A stretch of 64,000 nt of DNA from Thermoleptolyngbya sichuanensis A183 (GTDB lineage Bacteria > Cyanobacteriota > Cyanobacteriia > Elainellales > Elainellaceae). Below the pieces are notes generated by a model. That model ran no database searches. It was not told the origin of the DNA and worked only from the letters and a program-made list of their open reading frames with translations. The position numbers and the translations under genes are program-made. The DNA is taken from NCBI RefSeq assembly GCF_013177315.1, contig NZ_CP053661.1, positions 1,922,001-1,986,000 of the forward strand. The letters are read 5' to 3'. Shown here piece by piece: positions 19,243-28,143 of the stretch (its first letter is position 1; the number at the start of each line of letters is the position of its first letter).

Positions 19243-20628
19243 CTACCCCCGCCGCCTCAGTTGCGTAGCAAAGTTCTCACGGCGCGTGGGCGAGAGTTTG
19301 CGGGCTTTAAGAATGGCTGCCATCAGAAACGCATAGGACACGCTGCCGACGATGGCCAGCGCCGACAGGTTCAAAATGCCGCAGACGTTCCATAGCGCGT
19401 GCAGCACAGAGGCCGTCAGATAGCCCGTTCCCAGAGTCCGCCAGCGGTGGTCCGGCTTCAACATGCTGAGGCCGATGAAATAGCCCAAATAACCGCTATA
19501 GGCGATGTGTCCGGCGATTGACCCCAGCACGCGGGCAATCAAAATTTGCAGCCCCGACACTTCTCCCAGCCCGATGCCTCCCTGCATGTTCACGTTCTGA
19601 ATCACGCTGGGCACGTATTGTCCGAGCGTTTCCAGCAGCGTGAAGCCAACGGCCGAAGCAGTGCCCAGCAAGATACCATCCAGCGGTTCCCAGACCCCCA
19701 ACCGCTCTCGCCAGGGCGATCGCAGCGCCAGACCCACCGCGCAGGCCACCAGCACCGGAATCGCCTTCAGCAGTTCCTCCATCAGCCCTGCCCCGATGAA
19801 CATCTGCCCCAGCAAAACCAGCAAATTGCCAGAAAACCGGGCGGGAATGTCTCCGGGCAACAGGTCTTGGAACACATAGATAAACAGGTTCAGCACCGGG
19901 CTGAGCAGCAGCACCACCATCATCAGCGCCGCCCCCAACAGCCACCATAAGGGTTTGGGCTTGCCGCAAAGCTGGTAGACCACGTAATAGGCGGCGATCG
20001 CCAGATAGGTCGCCAGTGTGACATTAAACACGGGCGGATTGCCTACTGCAATAAACAGCAGCACCACAAAGCTGACGGTGATGATTCCTGGCACCAAGTA
20101 AGCCCGCTGGAGCAGATCGGTTCCCGTGGACAGAATGGGAAACAACTGACTGACGGTGATGCCTTCATCAGCAAACCCTGCATCTTCCGGCGGGTCTGGC
20201 ACATCGGCCTCTGCCTGCAAGTCGCTCGACACGGTGGGAATCAGGCGGGCATCGGGGATCGAAGCATCATCTGCCGACTGAACCGGGCGCAGCTCAAACA
20301 CAAACTGCGGCCCGCGCTGGCCTAAGGAGAGGCGATCGCCCGCCCGCAACCGCTCTGCCTGATGCAGGAGTCGCCCATTCAGGTAAGTCCCGTTCGTGCT
20401 TTCCAGGTCGCGGAGTTGCCAGCCTACTCGGTCAGGCGTGGCTTCGATACAGGCATGAAACCGGGAAACCCCGCTGTAGGCCGCCGAATCCACCACAATT
20501 TGGCAGTCTGGATCGCGCCCCAGCCGCACCTCTCGCGTCAGCGGCAGGGGGTATGCCACATCTGCCTGAGCTGCGTCCGTCGGGGCACATAGCCGCAGAT
20601 AGGCGACCTGGGGCACAAAGTCCGTCAC
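19243..20628 (-). CDS. FHA domain fused to PrsW-family membrane protease
   Basis: 461 residues. An N-terminal FHA domain (about residues 30-115) has intact phosphothreonine motifs: LGRDPDC, GVSRFHA, STNGTYLNG. After a linker rich in Asp and Pro come about eight membrane helices with the PrsW signature: Glu284-Glu285 in MEELLKA, Glu333 in GFTLLE, His374 in GHIAYSG and His410 in LHALWN, the presumed metal ligands. PrsW in Bacillus cuts an anti-sigma factor within the membrane. Here a phosphopeptide-binding domain could recruit phosphorylated substrates (inference). The start is GTG, overlapping by four bases the stop of the upstream small membrane protein gene, so the two are translationally coupled. 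Confidence 0.9.
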   Translation of the reverse strand: MTDFVPQVAYLRLCAPTDAAQADVAYPLPLTREVRLGRDPDCQIVVDSAAYSGVSRFHACIEATPDRVGWQLRDLESTNGTYLNGRLLHQAERLRAGDRLSLGQRGPQFVFELRPVQSADDASIPDARLIPTVSSDLQAEADVPDPPEDAGFADEGITVSQLFPILSTGTDLLQRAYLVPGIITVSFVVLLFIAVGNPPVFNVTLATYLAIAAYYVVYQLCGKPKPLWWLLGAALMMVVLLLSPVLNLFIYVFQDLLPGDIPARFSGNLLVLLGQMFIGAGLMEELLKAIPVLVACAVGLALRSPWRERLGVWEPLDGILLGTASAVGFTLLETLGQYVPSVIQNVNMQGGIGLGEVSGLQILIARVLGSIAGHIAYSGYLGYFIGLSMLKPDHRWRTLGTGYLTASVLHALWNVCGILNLSALAIVGSVSYAFLMAAILKARKLSPTRRENFATQLRRRG

Positions 20629-20822
20629 TGGTTTGCTCGGGCATCGCGGACGGCCGCCAAAAACAGCAGCACCGTTAGAGGAATGCTAAGCGCCAGAATA
20701 ATGCCCGTGGGCGCTGTCCCCAGTTGGGGGGTTTTGGAGGTCAGCTCGAAGATGGAACCAATGGCGGCGATCGCCGCAATACAGGAGCCTGCAAGAAACA
20801 GGCCGCTTTTGGGAGTCATCAT
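20625..20822 (-). CDS. small two-helix membrane protein
   Basis: About 65 residues from the ATG at 20822 (ATG at 20819 and TTG at 20858 are alternatives; no clear ribosome site decides). Two hydrophobic helices, GLFLAGSCIAAIAAIGSIF and TGIILALSIPLTVLLFLAAV, are joined by a short polar turn, ending in RDARANQ. No family recognised. It lies between def and the FHA-PrsW gene in the same direction, overlapping the latter by four bases, so it may be a membrane partner of the protease. Confidence 0.7.
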   Translation of the reverse strand: MMTPKSGLFLAGSCIAAIAAIGSIFELTSKTPQLGTAPTGIILALSIPLTVLLFLAAVRDARANQ

Positions 20823-20870
20823 AGGGCGGAGGGATGGGCGGACGGTAGCAGCAGTCAATCGAGACGGGAC

Positions 20871-21446
20871 TCAGGCAACGGGCTTCACAGCCTGCACCGA
20901 AAAGCCATTCTTGCTTAGCTCTTGGTTCAGCGCCAGGGCGTTGTCCACACGGTCTACAAACATCACGCCGTTCAGGTGATCCATTTCATGCAAAATGACC
21001 CGCGCCAGCAGATCATTTGCCACCAGCTTTTGCGGGCGGCCCATCTCGTCTTTGTAGGACACCTCAACCTCTTCTGGGCGAGTCACGTCCAGAAATACGC
21101 CCGGAATGCTCAGACAGCCCTCCTGAATCACGCAGGTTTTGCTGCTCTGGCGCGTGATGCTGGGGTTGATCAGCACCAGCGGCGGGGTCTTGGGTTCATC
21201 CAGATGAATGTCAATCACGATGAGCTGCTTGTGAACCCCGACCTGGGGAGCCGCCAGCCCAATGCCGTCTTCGCTATACATGGTTTGCAGCATTTGCCGC
21301 GCCAGTTGGCGCACCTCGTCGTCCACTTTGGTAATGCGCTTGGCAGGCTGCCTCAGCACGCGATCGCCCAGGTAGTGTAGCTCCAGCGGCGGCTTCGACA
21401 GCTTTTTCTTTTCGACAAAAATAGACGAGGTGGTTTGAGAAGGCAT
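20871..21446 (-). CDS. def: peptide deformylase
   Basis: 191 residues with all three deformylase motifs: GIGLAAPQVG, EGCLSIPG and HEMDHLNG, supplying the Cys and two His metal ligands and the catalytic Glu. It removes the formyl group from nascent proteins at the ribosome. The N-terminal extension of about 20 residues before the core (KPPLELHYLGD) is common in cyanobacteria and plastids. It is the first gene of a minus-strand run def - small membrane protein - FHA-PrsW, with only short gaps. Confidence 0.97.
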   Translation of the reverse strand: MPSQTTSSIFVEKKKLSKPPLELHYLGDRVLRQPAKRITKVDDEVRQLARQMLQTMYSEDGIGLAAPQVGVHKQLIVIDIHLDEPKTPPLVLINPSITRQSSKTCVIQEGCLSIPGVFLDVTRPEEVEVSYKDEMGRPQKLVANDLLARVILHEMDHLNGVMFVDRVDNALALNQELSKNGFSVQAVKPVA

Positions 21447-21533
21447 GGCAGAGAATGACGAGGCAGCATCGACATAAGTTTATCTTTCTCTATATTAGAC
21501 CCCCCGTGCGAGTCGTTGAACGGCGCGGATAAC

Positions 21534-21573
21534 GAGCATTGTTTCATGAGCATTGTTTCATGAGCATTGTTTA
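21534..21573. repeat. 14-bp tandem repeat, nearly three units
   Basis: GAGCATTGTTTCAT occurs twice exactly and then a third time truncated to 12 bases with one change. It lies in the leader region of def. Confidence 0.85.
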
Positions 21574-21615
21574 CAGATGCAAGCTGAATCGGCCAATCAA
21601 ACCACCGCGCATCCG

Positions 21616-21665
21616 CATAGTCCGGCATAATCCGGCAGGATTCAGCATGATTCGGCAAAATCTGG
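21616..21665. repeat. 10-bp degenerate tandem repeat, five units
   Basis: Five 10-base units of the pattern CATNATCCGG (CATAGTCCGG, CATAATCCGG, CAGGATTCAG, CATGATTCGG, CAAAATCTGG) follow without gaps. Confidence 0.65.
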
Positions 21666-22016
21666 TAAAGCCATTTGCAATCCCTGTTCGCAATCCCTAT
21701 TTGTCATCACGACATTCGTTGTTCCCACGCTCGTCTATCCGACTGGGTGAACCTCCCTGGGGGATTTTCCCCAAACGCATTGTTTTGTATCTAAGAACAC
21801 AGTATTATTTTCCTCAGTGAAACTAGTTGGCTAGCACCTGTGGGGCGATCGCCTCTTCCCTAAGGGTTATTTGCCAACGGGTTAGTTTTTGCTTTGGTTG
21901 GGTTCTTTGCCCACCGCGCGGGCAACCTGCGCCAGTCCAGACGCAATGCTGCCCCTTCACCCACGCTGCATCTTGGTTTCGTGATCCGTTTTTGATTTCC
22001 GAAGGACTGCTGTTTC

Positions 22017-22205
22017 ATGAACATTAAATGGACTGCGCCCAGCGCTGAATCCCTCGCATCGCTCCAACCCCGCATCTGGCAAGACTGCGATCGCACCACC
22101 CAAAAGATGCTGTGGCATGTCTATGACCCGATTTCTGGCGAAGCAAGTTCCCTAGAGTCTCAAGCTGACGTTGAAGAATGGCTGGCCCATCGCGCCTACT
22201 CATAG
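22017..22205 (+). CDS. small protein of unknown function
   Basis: 62 residues, acidic, rich in Trp, Ser and Glu, with DYP-like turn VYDPISGEA and a C-terminal helix (ADVEEWLAHRAYS). No Cys motif, signal or membrane segment. It contains a HIP1 octamer in frame (CDRTT), and codon use matches its neighbours. I do not recognise the family. The gene is isolated between repeat-rich spacers. Confidence 0.6.
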   Translation: MNIKWTAPSAESLASLQPRIWQDCDRTTQKMLWHVYDPISGEASSLESQADVEEWLAHRAYS

Positions 22206-22261
22206 CGGAATGCAGAGGTCAGGTTTTGGGACGTAGCGCGTCTTGCGTGAGTGTTTCGCGT

Positions 22262-22287
22262 GAGCGTCTGGCATGAGCGTCTGGCAT
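22262..22287. repeat. 13-bp tandem repeat, two units
   Basis: GAGCGTCTGGCAT occurs twice exactly, preceded by a partial related unit (GTGAGTGTTTCGC). It lies downstream of the small gene and of pth, which converge here. Confidence 0.8.
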
Positions 22288-22322
22288 GTAGTCCTATCCT
22301 CTGATCTCTGCTGCCCTCGCCG

Positions 22323-22952
22323 CTAGATGCCCGCTATCCGGTTGTTATAAAGGCTCATGGCTTTTTCGGTGCTTTGCTGAAGGCTGAGGGCGATCGCCGC
22401 TTCGCACAACCGCAGCACTTCGGTCAAAATTTCTGTTTCCGCCTTGGAAAACTGCCCTAACACATGAGAAACCGTGTCTTTGTCTTCCGGGGCGACGGTT
22501 TTGGGCTTGCCGATACCGATGCGGAGGCGCGGAAAATTTTGCGTACCCAGGTGCGAAATGATGGACTTCATGCCGTTGTGTCCGCCTGGGGAACCCGATA
22601 GCCGCAACCGCAGCCGACCCAGCGGCAAATCCATATCGTCGTAAACCACCAGCACGGACTCCGGCGAGAGCTTGTACCAATCCACCACCGCACGAATCGA
22701 CTGACCCGATAGGTTCATGTAGGTCTGGGGCTTGAGCAGTCGAATTTTGTCACGGTGCGGGCCAGTGCCTTCCCCAAAAATGCCCTGAAATTTTTTGTGG
22801 TCTGCCAGGTTGATCTGCCAGGAGCGGGCTAGCTCGTCCACTAGCATAAATCCGACATTGTGCCGGGTGCGGTCATACTTAGCGCCCGGATTGCCCAGAC
22901 CCACAATGAGCTGAGGCGTAGGGGCGATCGCCACATCACGAGACTCGCCCAT
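22323..22952 (-). CDS. pth: peptidyl-tRNA hydrolase
   Basis: 209 residues. The family motifs are present: LIVGLGNPG, the catalytic His31 in RTRHNVGF, the TYMNLSGQ loop with the conserved Asn, DDMDLPLG and GGHNGMKSI. Pth releases peptides from prematurely dropped peptidyl-tRNA. It starts three bases after the tatA stop and is surely cotranscribed with it. Confidence 0.96.
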   Translation of the reverse strand: MGESRDVAIAPTPQLIVGLGNPGAKYDRTRHNVGFMLVDELARSWQINLADHKKFQGIFGEGTGPHRDKIRLLKPQTYMNLSGQSIRAVVDWYKLSPESVLVVYDDMDLPLGRLRLRLSGSPGGHNGMKSIISHLGTQNFPRLRIGIGKPKTVAPEDKDTVSHVLGQFSKAETEILTEVLRLCEAAIALSLQQSTEKAMSLYNNRIAGI

Positions 22953-22955
22953 CGT

Positions 22956-23279
22956 CTAGCTGGGTTGGGAAGGGCTGGCGGCATCTTCTTCGACGGGCGC
23001 GATCACTTCAGCATCCGTCGGCTCAGCCTTCTCAGTTGCCGAGAGAACCTTTTGCGCGGGCGGCTCTAGCTTGGCTTCCATCGGTTGGCTGATGGTTTTC
23101 TCGATTTGCTCTGCTTCCTTCTTAAACTCTTCCTGAAACTCGCGAGACGCATCCTGGAAGCCCTTGATCGCCTTGCCCAAGCTGCGCCCAATCTCTGGCA
23201 GTTTTTTCGGGCCAAAGATCAGCAGCGCCAGAATCATAATCACCGCCATTTCTGGCAGACCAATCCCAAAGATGTTCAC
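22956..23279 (-). CDS. tatA: Sec-independent translocase subunit TatA/E
   Basis: 107 residues: an N-terminal membrane helix (about 5-20), the FGPKKLPEIGRSLG hinge and amphipathic helix typical of TatA, and an acidic, Pro/Ala-rich tail. TatA forms the pore that moves folded proteins across the cytoplasmic and thylakoid membranes with TatC, which is not in this window. The usual cyanobacterial TatA is about 90-130 residues. It is the first gene of the tatA-pth pair. Confidence 0.95.
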   Translation of the reverse strand: MNIFGIGLPEMAVIMILALLIFGPKKLPEIGRSLGKAIKGFQDASREFQEEFKKEAEQIEKTISQPMEAKLEPPAQKVLSATEKAEPTDAEVIAPVEEDAASPSQPS

Positions 23280-23889
23280 AGCCGTTTCTCCTGTCGGTCA
23301 GCGCTGGATGCCTTAGATAGCCTGTAGACAGCCTGTAGATAGCCACGTTGCGCCTTTGCTTGGCAGCAATCAGACGGCTTCAAACATTTGACTTTCGTCT
23401 GACTTTAGAGACTGCCGCAGTATCCACAGATCCTACAAATACTTCCTACAGATACTAAGGATATATGTTCACGCCTTTTAAGAATAGCGCTTCCAGAAAG
23501 TGCTGCCTTCTTCCCACAGGCATTCTGGAATGATTAGGCGCGAACCACAATTCACCGACTCTTTGCAAAACCCGTAAATTTTTTAAGGAAATGATTTTCA
23601 GGAAGCCTTATATAAAGGAACTACAAAGCTCTGGTTAAGTTTATGGCGGTTTTGGGGGTCGCTGATAGAATCGAGGGGTCTTTTTATGGTTTGCCTTGCT
23701 CGGTTCTTTAGCTGGCGTAACGTTTCAAGCTGGTGCAATGTCAAACCGATCAGACAATCTACTGGCGCACTACTGGCGTACTTTTATCTTCAGAATTCTT
23801 AAGCTTTCAACTTGTAGGCGCATCAGTCCCCGTTCAAGCTCCGTTAAATTAAGCCATTTCCCTTTGCCGTTTTTATTGTCTTTTGGGTT
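23280..23889. other. 610-base AT-richer spacer, divergent promoters of tatA and the Pro-rich gene
   Basis: No supported gene on either strand; all frames are short. The stretch is AT-rich compared with its surroundings, as expected for a double promoter region. No clear regulator site was recognised. Confidence 0.45.
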
Positions 23890-25128
23890 ATGCCTTCGCC
23901 CATTCGGTTTTCTCGAACCCATCGCTATTCTCGTAGCCGAGTGCGCTTGCTCCTGCGCCCTAGAGTCTGGCTGTCGGCAGTGGTGCCTGTGCTGGCGTTG
24001 GCGTTGGCCTGGGCCTATTGGCAGCGTCCTGCTTTGCTGTCCAATTGGTTAGGCGATCGCCCCCTAGAATTCGGTGCCGACTCGTCTGGAGATCGTGCCC
24101 TGCCGCCGGGTCTCTTTGAGTCAAACCCAACGGGGCAAGGTCGATCCCTGGGCGATCGCGCTCAAATCGACATTGACAACCTGCCCGTGCTGGGAGCGCG
24201 TCGATTTCCAACGGGAACACCTCTGGCGCTAGAGGAGCCGCTCGTTTCTTCTAGCGACCTGCCCGATGCGCTCAAGTCGCCGAGCCAAGCAGGTTCCTCC
24301 TCTAGTCTGCCTGCATCGTCGGCGATCGCCCTCACAAACCTCCTGTTGCTGAACCCTGCCCCCACAGCCAGCCGCTCGTCCAGGGGTTCAGCCAAGCCAG
24401 ACCCAATCCTGAACACAATCACCGTTTCGCCAACGACCAGTCCTATTACAACCAGTTCTATATTGCCTAGTCCGGCGATCGCCCCTGCTGGCACAGTGAG
24501 TACTGTGGGTACAGTGAGCAGCCCTATTCCCGGCTCTACGCCATCTCAACCAGTTCTCCCCGTTAGCCCACTGGAATCAGCGCTCCAGCGTCAGGCAGGC
24601 TCCAGCAGCCCACCTTCTACGGTCGAGCCGTCTCCAGCAGGTTCATCTGGCACTTCCCCCAGAATTCCTGGCACCGTTCCCAGCGGTTCCGTCCTGCAAC
24701 CTATTCCTGGAGAACCCGCCCAACCTCTGAGCCAACCCTCCCTCACCCCAGCCTTTTCTACGCCCACGCTACCGGGCCCCTATCTGCCCCGCACCTCGCC
24801 ACCACCGGGCAGCACGGGCTACCTGCCGCCATTAGGGGTTCAGCCCCTGCCGACGAGCACACTGGGTCAGCCGATCGGTGCGCCTGCGCCCCTTCCCTCC
24901 GGTTTGCCCGTGCCTGATTCCTCCATTTCAGGCTCAGGGATTTCAGGGGCGGGCGCAGCAGGCTTCCCAGGCGGCAACTCCTCAGTGCTGCCGCAACCCC
25001 AGTTTGACGGGCGCAACTTCTACACGGCTCCCACGCAGCCTGCTCAGCCCCCTACAGTTGAAGCGGCTCCGTTTTCGGCTCCGTCCCGGCCTCGCAACGG
25101 CGAGTTCAACACGTTCTCGAATCCGTAA
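23890..25128 (+). CDS. Pro/Ser/Thr-rich protein with N-terminal membrane anchor
   Basis: 412 residues. A basic N-terminus (RFSRTHRYSRSRVRLLLRPR) is followed by one hydrophobic segment at about 27-45 (LSAVVPVLALALAWAYW), then about 360 residues of low-complexity Pro, Ser, Thr and Gly with no recognised domain. This is the layout of a type II membrane protein with an extended, unstructured periplasmic part. HIP1 octamers in frame give GDRP and AIA insertions. Function unknown; it may act as a spacer or peptidoglycan-spanning arm (inference). Confidence 0.72.
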   Translation: MPSPIRFSRTHRYSRSRVRLLLRPRVWLSAVVPVLALALAWAYWQRPALLSNWLGDRPLEFGADSSGDRALPPGLFESNPTGQGRSLGDRAQIDIDNLPVLGARRFPTGTPLALEEPLVSSSDLPDALKSPSQAGSSSSLPASSAIALTNLLLLNPAPTASRSSRGSAKPDPILNTITVSPTTSPITTSSILPSPAIAPAGTVSTVGTVSSPIPGSTPSQPVLPVSPLESALQRQAGSSSPPSTVEPSPAGSSGTSPRIPGTVPSGSVLQPIPGEPAQPLSQPSLTPAFSTPTLPGPYLPRTSPPPGSTGYLPPLGVQPLPTSTLGQPIGAPAPLPSGLPVPDSSISGSGISGAGAAGFPGGNSSVLPQPQFDGRNFYTAPTQPAQPPTVEAAPFSAPSRPRNGEFNTFSNP

Positions 25129-25201
25129 GCGCCCGTTCTGGCAGCGATTTGCAGGTCTTCCAAACCATCGGCGCTGTTTAATATATCCATCAAACTGAGC
25201 G

Positions 25202-25240
25202 GAAATGGTGTGTAGCAAACGGGCAGCTACACACCATTTC
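25202..25240. terminator. 15-bp perfect stem-loop between convergent genes
   Basis: Bases 25202-25216 pair perfectly with 25226-25240 around a nine-base loop. It lies between the ends of the Pro-rich gene (plus) and icd (minus) and may end both transcripts, although neither side has a proper T-run. The first unit of the 14-bp array starts at its last base. Confidence 0.5.
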
Positions 25241-25332
25241 GTTGCATCAGTTTCGTTGCATCAGTTTCGTTGCATCAGTTTCGTTGCATTAGTGTTGCAT
25301 TAGTTTCGTTGCATTAGTTTCGTTGCATCAGT
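25240..25332. repeat. 14-bp tandem array, seven units
   Basis: Unit CGTTGCATCAGTTT: three exact copies, then variants with T for C at the ninth base, two of them shortened to 12 and 13 bases, and a final truncated unit. It abuts the stem-loop at 25202-25240. Confidence 0.9.
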
Positions 25333-25349
25333 CAGCCGTCCCGAACAAA

Positions 25350-25377
25350 GCATTCATGAAAACGCATTCATGAAAAC
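25350..25377. repeat. 14-bp tandem repeat, two units
   Basis: GCATTCATGAAAAC occurs twice exactly, just before the icd stop codon region. Confidence 0.85.
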
Positions 25378-25393
25378 ACGCTCATGGACGCTG

Positions 25394-26812
25394 TTAGAAA
25401 TGGCGGATGATGGCATCGGCAAACTCAGAACATTTCAGCGGCTCTACGGGTGGCTCCATCAGTCGGGCCAGGTCGTAGGTGACTTCGCCGGCCGAGATCG
25501 CGCCGCCGATGCCTTTCTTAATCAGGTCCGCCGCTTCCTGCCAGCCCATATATTCCAGCATCATCACCCCAGAGAGGATGACGGAGCCGGGGTTAATGCG
25601 GTCTAGTCCTGCGTGCTTGGGCGCGGTGCCGTGGGTCGCCTCGAAGATGGCAGCAGAGTCGCCAATGTTCGCGCCGGGGCCCATACCCAGCCCGCCGACG
25701 ACAGCCGCTGCCGCGTCAGAGAGATAGTCGCCGTTCAGGTTCATCGTCGCCAGGATGGAATATTCATCGGGGCGCGTCTGGATTTGCTGAAAGATGCTGT
25801 CGGCGATGCGGTCGTTGACCATGATCTTGTCTTTCCACTGGCCGCTGCCGTGGGTGTCCCAAATAGCATCGAGGACGGATTGTACCTCGTCGCAGATTTG
25901 CGCCTTTTTCTCCGCCGTCAGCGCGTCATAGCCCGGATCGATCATGCGGGCATTGTCTTCGATGCTGAGGTCGGGATTTTTCTCCTTGTTGCCCAAAATC
26001 CAGGATTCCCGTTCTGTGATGCACTCAGCGCGAAACTCGCTGGTGGCCAGTTCGTAGCCCCAATCGCGGAATGCGCCTTCGGTGTATTTCATGATGTTGC
26101 CCTTGTGAACCAGCGTCACCATCTGCTTATTTTTGGGCAGGCGCAGGGCGTGGCGGATGGCGCGGCGCACGAGGCGCTGGGAACCCGTTTTGCTGATGGG
26201 CTTGATGCCAATGCCCGAATCCAGGGGGATGCGTTTTTTGCCGTGTTCGGGGGTGGCGGGAATCAGGTCTTCATTGAGGATCTTGATGAGGCGATCGCCC
26301 ACTTCGCTGCCCTGCTTCCATTCAATGCCCAGGTAGATATCTTCGGTGTTTTCCCGATAGATAATTACATCCAGCTTTTCAGGCGTTTTGTGGGGTGAGG
26401 GCGTGCCTGCATAGTATTTACACGGGCGAATGCAGGCGTACAGGTCAAAAATTTGCCGCAGGGCGACGTTTAGCGAACGAATGCCGCCGCCGACGGGCGT
26501 AGTCAACGGCCCCTTGATCGCCACGCCATATTCTCGAATTGCCGCCAGCGTATCTTCTGGCAGGTATTGATAGGTGCCGTAGAGTTCGCAAGCTTCATCG
26601 CCTGCATACACCTTGAACCAGACAATCTGGCGCTGCCCGCCGTAGGCTTTTGCCACGGCCGCATCAAACACCTTCTGAGCCGCGGGCCAAATGTCTACGC
26701 CTGTGCCGTCGCCTCGAATAAAGGGAATGATAGGGTTGTCAGGAACCTGTGGCTCACCGTTTTCAAACGTGATGCGTGAACCCTCGGTCGGGGGAATAAT
26801 CTTTTCATACAT
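25394..26812 (-). CDS. icd: NADP-dependent isocitrate dehydrogenase
   Basis: 472 residues, the length of cyanobacterial Icd. Motifs seen: [13 protein letters not shown] at the N-terminus, the substrate loop [28 protein letters not shown], and the NADP-site region [11 protein letters not shown]. The enzyme makes 2-oxoglutarate, the carbon skeleton and nitrogen-status signal in cyanobacteria. In other cyanobacteria icd is under NtcA control; no exact GTA-N8-TAC box was seen in the first few hundred bases upstream here. Single gene on the minus strand. Confidence 0.97.
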   Translation of the reverse strand: MYEKIIPPTEGSRITFENGEPQVPDNPIIPFIRGDGTGVDIWPAAQKVFDAAVAKAYGGQRQIVWFKVYAGDEACELYGTYQYLPEDTLAAIREYGVAIKGPLTTPVGGGIRSLNVALRQIFDLYACIRPCKYYAGTPSPHKTPEKLDVIIYRENTEDIYLGIEWKQGSEVGDRLIKILNEDLIPATPEHGKKRIPLDSGIGIKPISKTGSQRLVRRAIRHALRLPKNKQMVTLVHKGNIMKYTEGAFRDWGYELATSEFRAECITERESWILGNKEKNPDLSIEDNARMIDPGYDALTAEKKAQICDEVQSVLDAIWDTHGSGQWKDKIMVNDRIADSIFQQIQTRPDEYSILATMNLNGDYLSDAAAAVVGGLGMGPGANIGDSAAIFEATHGTAPKHAGLDRINPGSVILSGVMMLEYMGWQEAADLIKKGIGGAISAGEVTYDLARLMEPPVEPLKCSEFADAIIRHF

Positions 26813-27403
26813 AGAGCGTTGCCGACTCCTAAGTGATAAATCAACGATTCTTGGCTAGTTTAGTGGCGGAGAGAAGAGCCAGAATGCTCAAGAGTGAGCA
26901 GCTTTCGGATCAGTTTCTCCAAAGTTTCTCGACAAGAGTGCTTCCTTGAGGCAACGTGCCAGTTTTTTTTAGCCAGGGGCATGATATCTCAAACTTGCAA
27001 TTGCTCAATTTCTCAAAGATGAATCGGAGGAACTGTTCATCTAAGACAATCAACGGTGGGGCAACCGCAAAAAAGGCGAAAAAATCCTTAAGATGAAGGT
27101 GTCTTTGGGTGATGTCACTGTTTTGTCAGATTTATCTGATAATTTTGCTGAATGTCCCCTGATTTGAAAAATGATTTGGAAAACTTAGGAAGCTTGACCG
27201 TCCCAAAAACTCCTCCTTAAAAGTTTATTCCGTTGAACGGGATTGCTTAAGAAGAATTAGCAGGTTAGTTCGGGAGCTAAGGGGGTGCGATCGCACCCTG
27301 TCTCAATTCAAGTCTCAGCCGCTATGATGGCTCGATGGAAGATCTCGATATATGCAAAAGGAACCTGTGATGCTGTTGGCAGGGTTGGAGATGGGTAACT
27401 GAT
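26813..27403. other. 591-base AT-rich spacer between icd and response regulator
   Basis: Divergent promoter region. Only frames of about 20 codons are present on the plus strand. Notable are an A-rich stretch near 27070 and the inverted sequence TTGTCAGATTTATCTGATAA near 27124. I recognise no RNA gene. Confidence 0.45.
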
Positions 27404-28072
27404 ATGAAACGCATTTTGATCGTAGATGACGACACCACCTTGCGGACAGCACTCACCCGATACTTGCAAAATCAGGGCTACTTGGTGCAAGAAGCCCAGT
27501 CTGGGCTGGAAGGGTTGACCTTGTTTGAGCAGCATCCGCCCGATCTGGTGGTTTCGGATGTGCTGATGCCAGAGATGGACGGGCTGGAGTTTTGTCGCCG
27601 CCTGCGGGCCAGCCGCACGGGGCAACTCGTGCCTTTTATCTTTCTCTCTAGCCGCAAGGAAGTGGACGACCGGGTGCAGGGCCACCAGATGGGCGCAGAC
27701 GACTATCTGGCAAAACCCTTCGAGCCGAAGGAGCTGGTCGCCAAGATTGAGGCCCAACTGGAGCGATCGCGCCGGGTTCACTCCGAAATTGTGCGGCTGA
27801 TGCAGCAGTCGGTCGGTGTTGGCACTGCGGGGGGCGATCGCCCTGCTACGCAGACCCCGCTTCCCCTTACGCCAGCGGAGGAAAAGGTGTTTGCTGAAGT
27901 GATCCAGGGCTATACCAACAAGCAAATTGGCGAGCGTCTCTTCGTCAGCCCGCGCACGGTGCAGACCCATCTCAGCAATATTCTCAGCAAGCTGGAGCTA
28001 GAAAACCGCTCGCAGCTAATCCGCTATGCCTATGAGCGGGGATATCGGCCGCCGGAATCGACGGAAGAGTGA
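27404..28072 (+). CDS. NarL/LuxR-type response regulator
   Basis: 222 residues. The receiver domain has the acidic pair Asp9-Asp10, phospho-acceptor Asp52 (VVSDVLMPEMDG) and Lys104 (LAKPFEP). A linker of about 30 residues carries a HIP1-encoded GDRP. The LuxR-type helix-turn-helix (about 155-215: NKQIGERLFVSPRTVQTHLS) binds DNA. The layout is similar to the Ycf29 group of red-algal plastids and cyanobacteria, but I cannot confirm that assignment. No kinase is adjacent. Three 13-bp tandem repeats start just after the stop codon. Confidence 0.93.
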   Translation: MKRILIVDDDTTLRTALTRYLQNQGYLVQEAQSGLEGLTLFEQHPPDLVVSDVLMPEMDGLEFCRRLRASRTGQLVPFIFLSSRKEVDDRVQGHQMGADDYLAKPFEPKELVAKIEAQLERSRRVHSEIVRLMQQSVGVGTAGGDRPATQTPLPLTPAEEKVFAEVIQGYTNKQIGERLFVSPRTVQTHLSNILSKLELENRSQLIRYAYERGYRPPESTEE

Positions 28073-28085
28073 TGACGGAAAAGCG

Positions 28086-28124
28086 ACAGAGGATTAGAAC
28101 AGAGGATTAGAACAGAGGATTAGA
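28086..28124. repeat. 13-bp tandem repeat, three exact units
   Basis: ACAGAGGATTAGA occurs three times without mismatch, 13 bases after the stop codon of the response regulator gene. Confidence 0.92.
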
Positions 28125-28143
28125 AGCGGGTTTTTAGAACGCT

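Larger units (their letters stand above)
21447..22016. other. 570-base spacer rich in short tandem repeats
   Basis: No supported gene. It holds a 14-bp array at 21534 and a 10-bp array at 21616 (listed separately). Open frames across it are short and built from the repeats. Confidence 0.5.

Noticed and set aside
21534-21573. possible CRISPR-like repeat
   Set aside because: Units are directly adjacent with no spacers and only 14 bases long, so it is a plain tandem repeat.
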